Positions 63,314-64,000 of a stretch of 64,000 nt of DNA are shown here, piece by piece (the stretch's first letter is position 1; the number at the start of each line of letters is the position of its first letter). The notes below the pieces were generated by a model. That model searched no databases, was not told the origin of the DNA, and saw nothing but the letters and a program-made list of their open reading frames with translations. Made by a program: the position numbers and the translations under genes. The stretch lies in assembly GCF_001187435.1 (NCBI RefSeq), contig NZ_LFXA01000018.1:434001-498000 (forward strand). The letters run 5' to 3'. The stretch is from Streptomyces caatingaensis (GTDB taxonomy: Bacteria > Actinomycetota > Actinomycetes > Streptomycetales > Streptomycetaceae).

Positions 63314-64000
63314 GTGCGCAACGTCCTGCTGCTGGCCCTGGGCTCGTTCACCCTGGGGCTGGACGCCTATGTGATGGCCGGGCTGCTGCCCGCGATAGCC
63401 GACGACACGGGGACGACGGTGGCCCTCGCCGGACAGCTCGTGACCGCCTTCACGCTCGCCTACGCCGTCTCGGCGCCGCTCTTCGCGAGCCTGCTCGCCG
63501 GGCGCCGACCGCGCGCCGCGCTCACCGGCTCCCTCGCGGTGTTCACGGTGGCGAACGCCCTCACCGCGCTGGCGCCCACCTTCGCCCTCCTCGTCGCGGC
63601 CCGCGTGGCCGCCGGCGCGGGGGCCGGGCTCTACGCCGCGCTGTCCACGGCCGCCGCCGCCACGATGGTCCCCGCCGCCCGGCGCGGCCGGGCGCTCGCC
63701 CTGGTCATGGGCGGCATGGGCAGCGGTACGGTCCTCGGCGTCCCACTGGGCGTACTGCTCGCCGAGCACACCGGGTGGCGGGCCACCCTCTGGCTGCTCA
63801 CGGCCCTGGGCGCGGCCGCCCTGGCCGGACTGCTGTGCCTGCTGCCGCCCCTGCCCGCGCAGCCGCAGGCGTCCGTCCGCGACCGCCTCGCGGCCGTCGC
63901 GGACCGCCGCGTCGCCCCGGTCGTCGGCGTCTCCTTCCTCGCCGCCGTCGCCAGCCTCGGCCTCTACACCTATCTCGCGCCCGTCCTGCGGGAGGCCGGC
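63314..64000 (+). CDS. MFS efflux transporter, DHA1 type (3' partial)
   Basis: The frame is open to the end of the window (229 codons seen). Sequence: MRNVLLLALGSFTLGLDAYV, then AGLLPAIADDTGTTVALAGQ; five to seven helices are visible. The loop between helices 2 and 3 has LLAGRRPRAALTGSLAVF (motif A-like), and ALVMGGMGSGTVLGVPLGVLL is the antiporter motif C typical of drug:H+ antiporters (AraJ/Cml type). The GTG at 63314 is preferred because GGGGGAG lies 6 nt upstream; an ATG at 63299 is in frame but too close to its own GGAAGAG. Probably regulated by the divergent LysR protein. Substrate unknown. Confidence 0.88.
   Translation, partial: MRNVLLLALGSFTLGLDAYVMAGLLPAIADDTGTTVALAGQLVTAFTLAYAVSAPLFASLLAGRRPRAALTGSLAVFTVANALTALAPTFALLVAARVAAGAGAGLYAALSTAAAATMVPAARRGRALALVMGGMGSGTVLGVPLGVLLAEHTGWRATLWLLTALGAAALAGLLCLLPPLPAQPQASVRDRLAAVADRRVAPVVGVSFLAAVASLGLYTYLAPVLREAG

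Overview
The window is high-GC actinobacterial chromosomal DNA, almost certainly Streptomyces or a very close relative. The evidence is about 72-75% G+C with third-position G/C bias throughout, GTG and TTG starts, apparent leaderless mRNAs, and a gene order that matches, from memory, the conserved S. coelicolor core around SCO3013-SCO2949: mtrB-lpqB-comF-hpf, secA, NAD-GDH, pkaA-pkaB-prfB, ftsE-ftsX-ctp-smpB-ssrA, helD, maeB, HU, murA. It is mostly housekeeping DNA with one accessory stretch.

Layout. 1-6.5 kb: end of the MtrAB/LpqB envelope-signalling operon, a ComF-like phosphoribosyltransferase with a perfect DnaA-box sequence in front, the long hibernation factor HPF and a NarL-type response regulator. 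6.5-13.5 kb: a frameshifted YcaQ-like gene, a GNAT enzyme, secA, a DUF6459-type gene, a DUF6912-type gene and a HAD hydrolase. 13.8-18.9 kb: the 1664-residue NAD-dependent glutamate dehydrogenase. 19-33 kb: a glycopolymer/glycosylation island (GtrA, sugar nucleotidyltransferase, polyprenol-phosphate mannose synthase, several membrane glycosyltransferases, a GT2-TagF fusion, GT4, GT2 and GT39-like genes), interrupted at 28.3-29.5 kb by a decayed transposase-like gene and a lower-GC DUF4240 gene. 32.8-36.4 kb: a sugar ABC importer operon without its own ATPase; its MalF subunit carries a large inserted extracellular domain. 36.7-37.6 kb: a scar made of fused fragments of a DegT/DnrJ-type aminotransferase and an MFS transporter.

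37.6-46.8 kb: an FHA-FtsK/SpoIIIE ATPase divergent from two Ser/Thr kinases (PkaA, PkaB), then prfB. 47-52.3 kb: a repeat-rich LAQTG cell-wall protein, a small zinc-ribbon membrane protein, ftsEX, a ctp protease, smpB and tmRNA. 52.3-64 kb: a secreted/membrane-anchored protein, a small coiled protein, a CGNR regulator, HelD, an unexplained structured-RNA candidate, malic enzyme, HU, a palindromic repeat tract, murA, YqgE, and a divergent LysR/MFS pair whose transporter runs off the window.

The main functional threads are cell-envelope construction and its signalling (MtrB, LpqB, kinases, FtsEX, MurA, glycopolymer genes) and translation quality control (HPF, RF2, SmpB, tmRNA). No CRISPR array, prophage, intact insertion sequence or antibiotic biosynthetic cluster was seen. 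The items most worth a second look are the RNA candidate before maeB, the PkaA threonine repeats opposite an FHA protein, the domain-inserted MalF, and the gene-decay scars.
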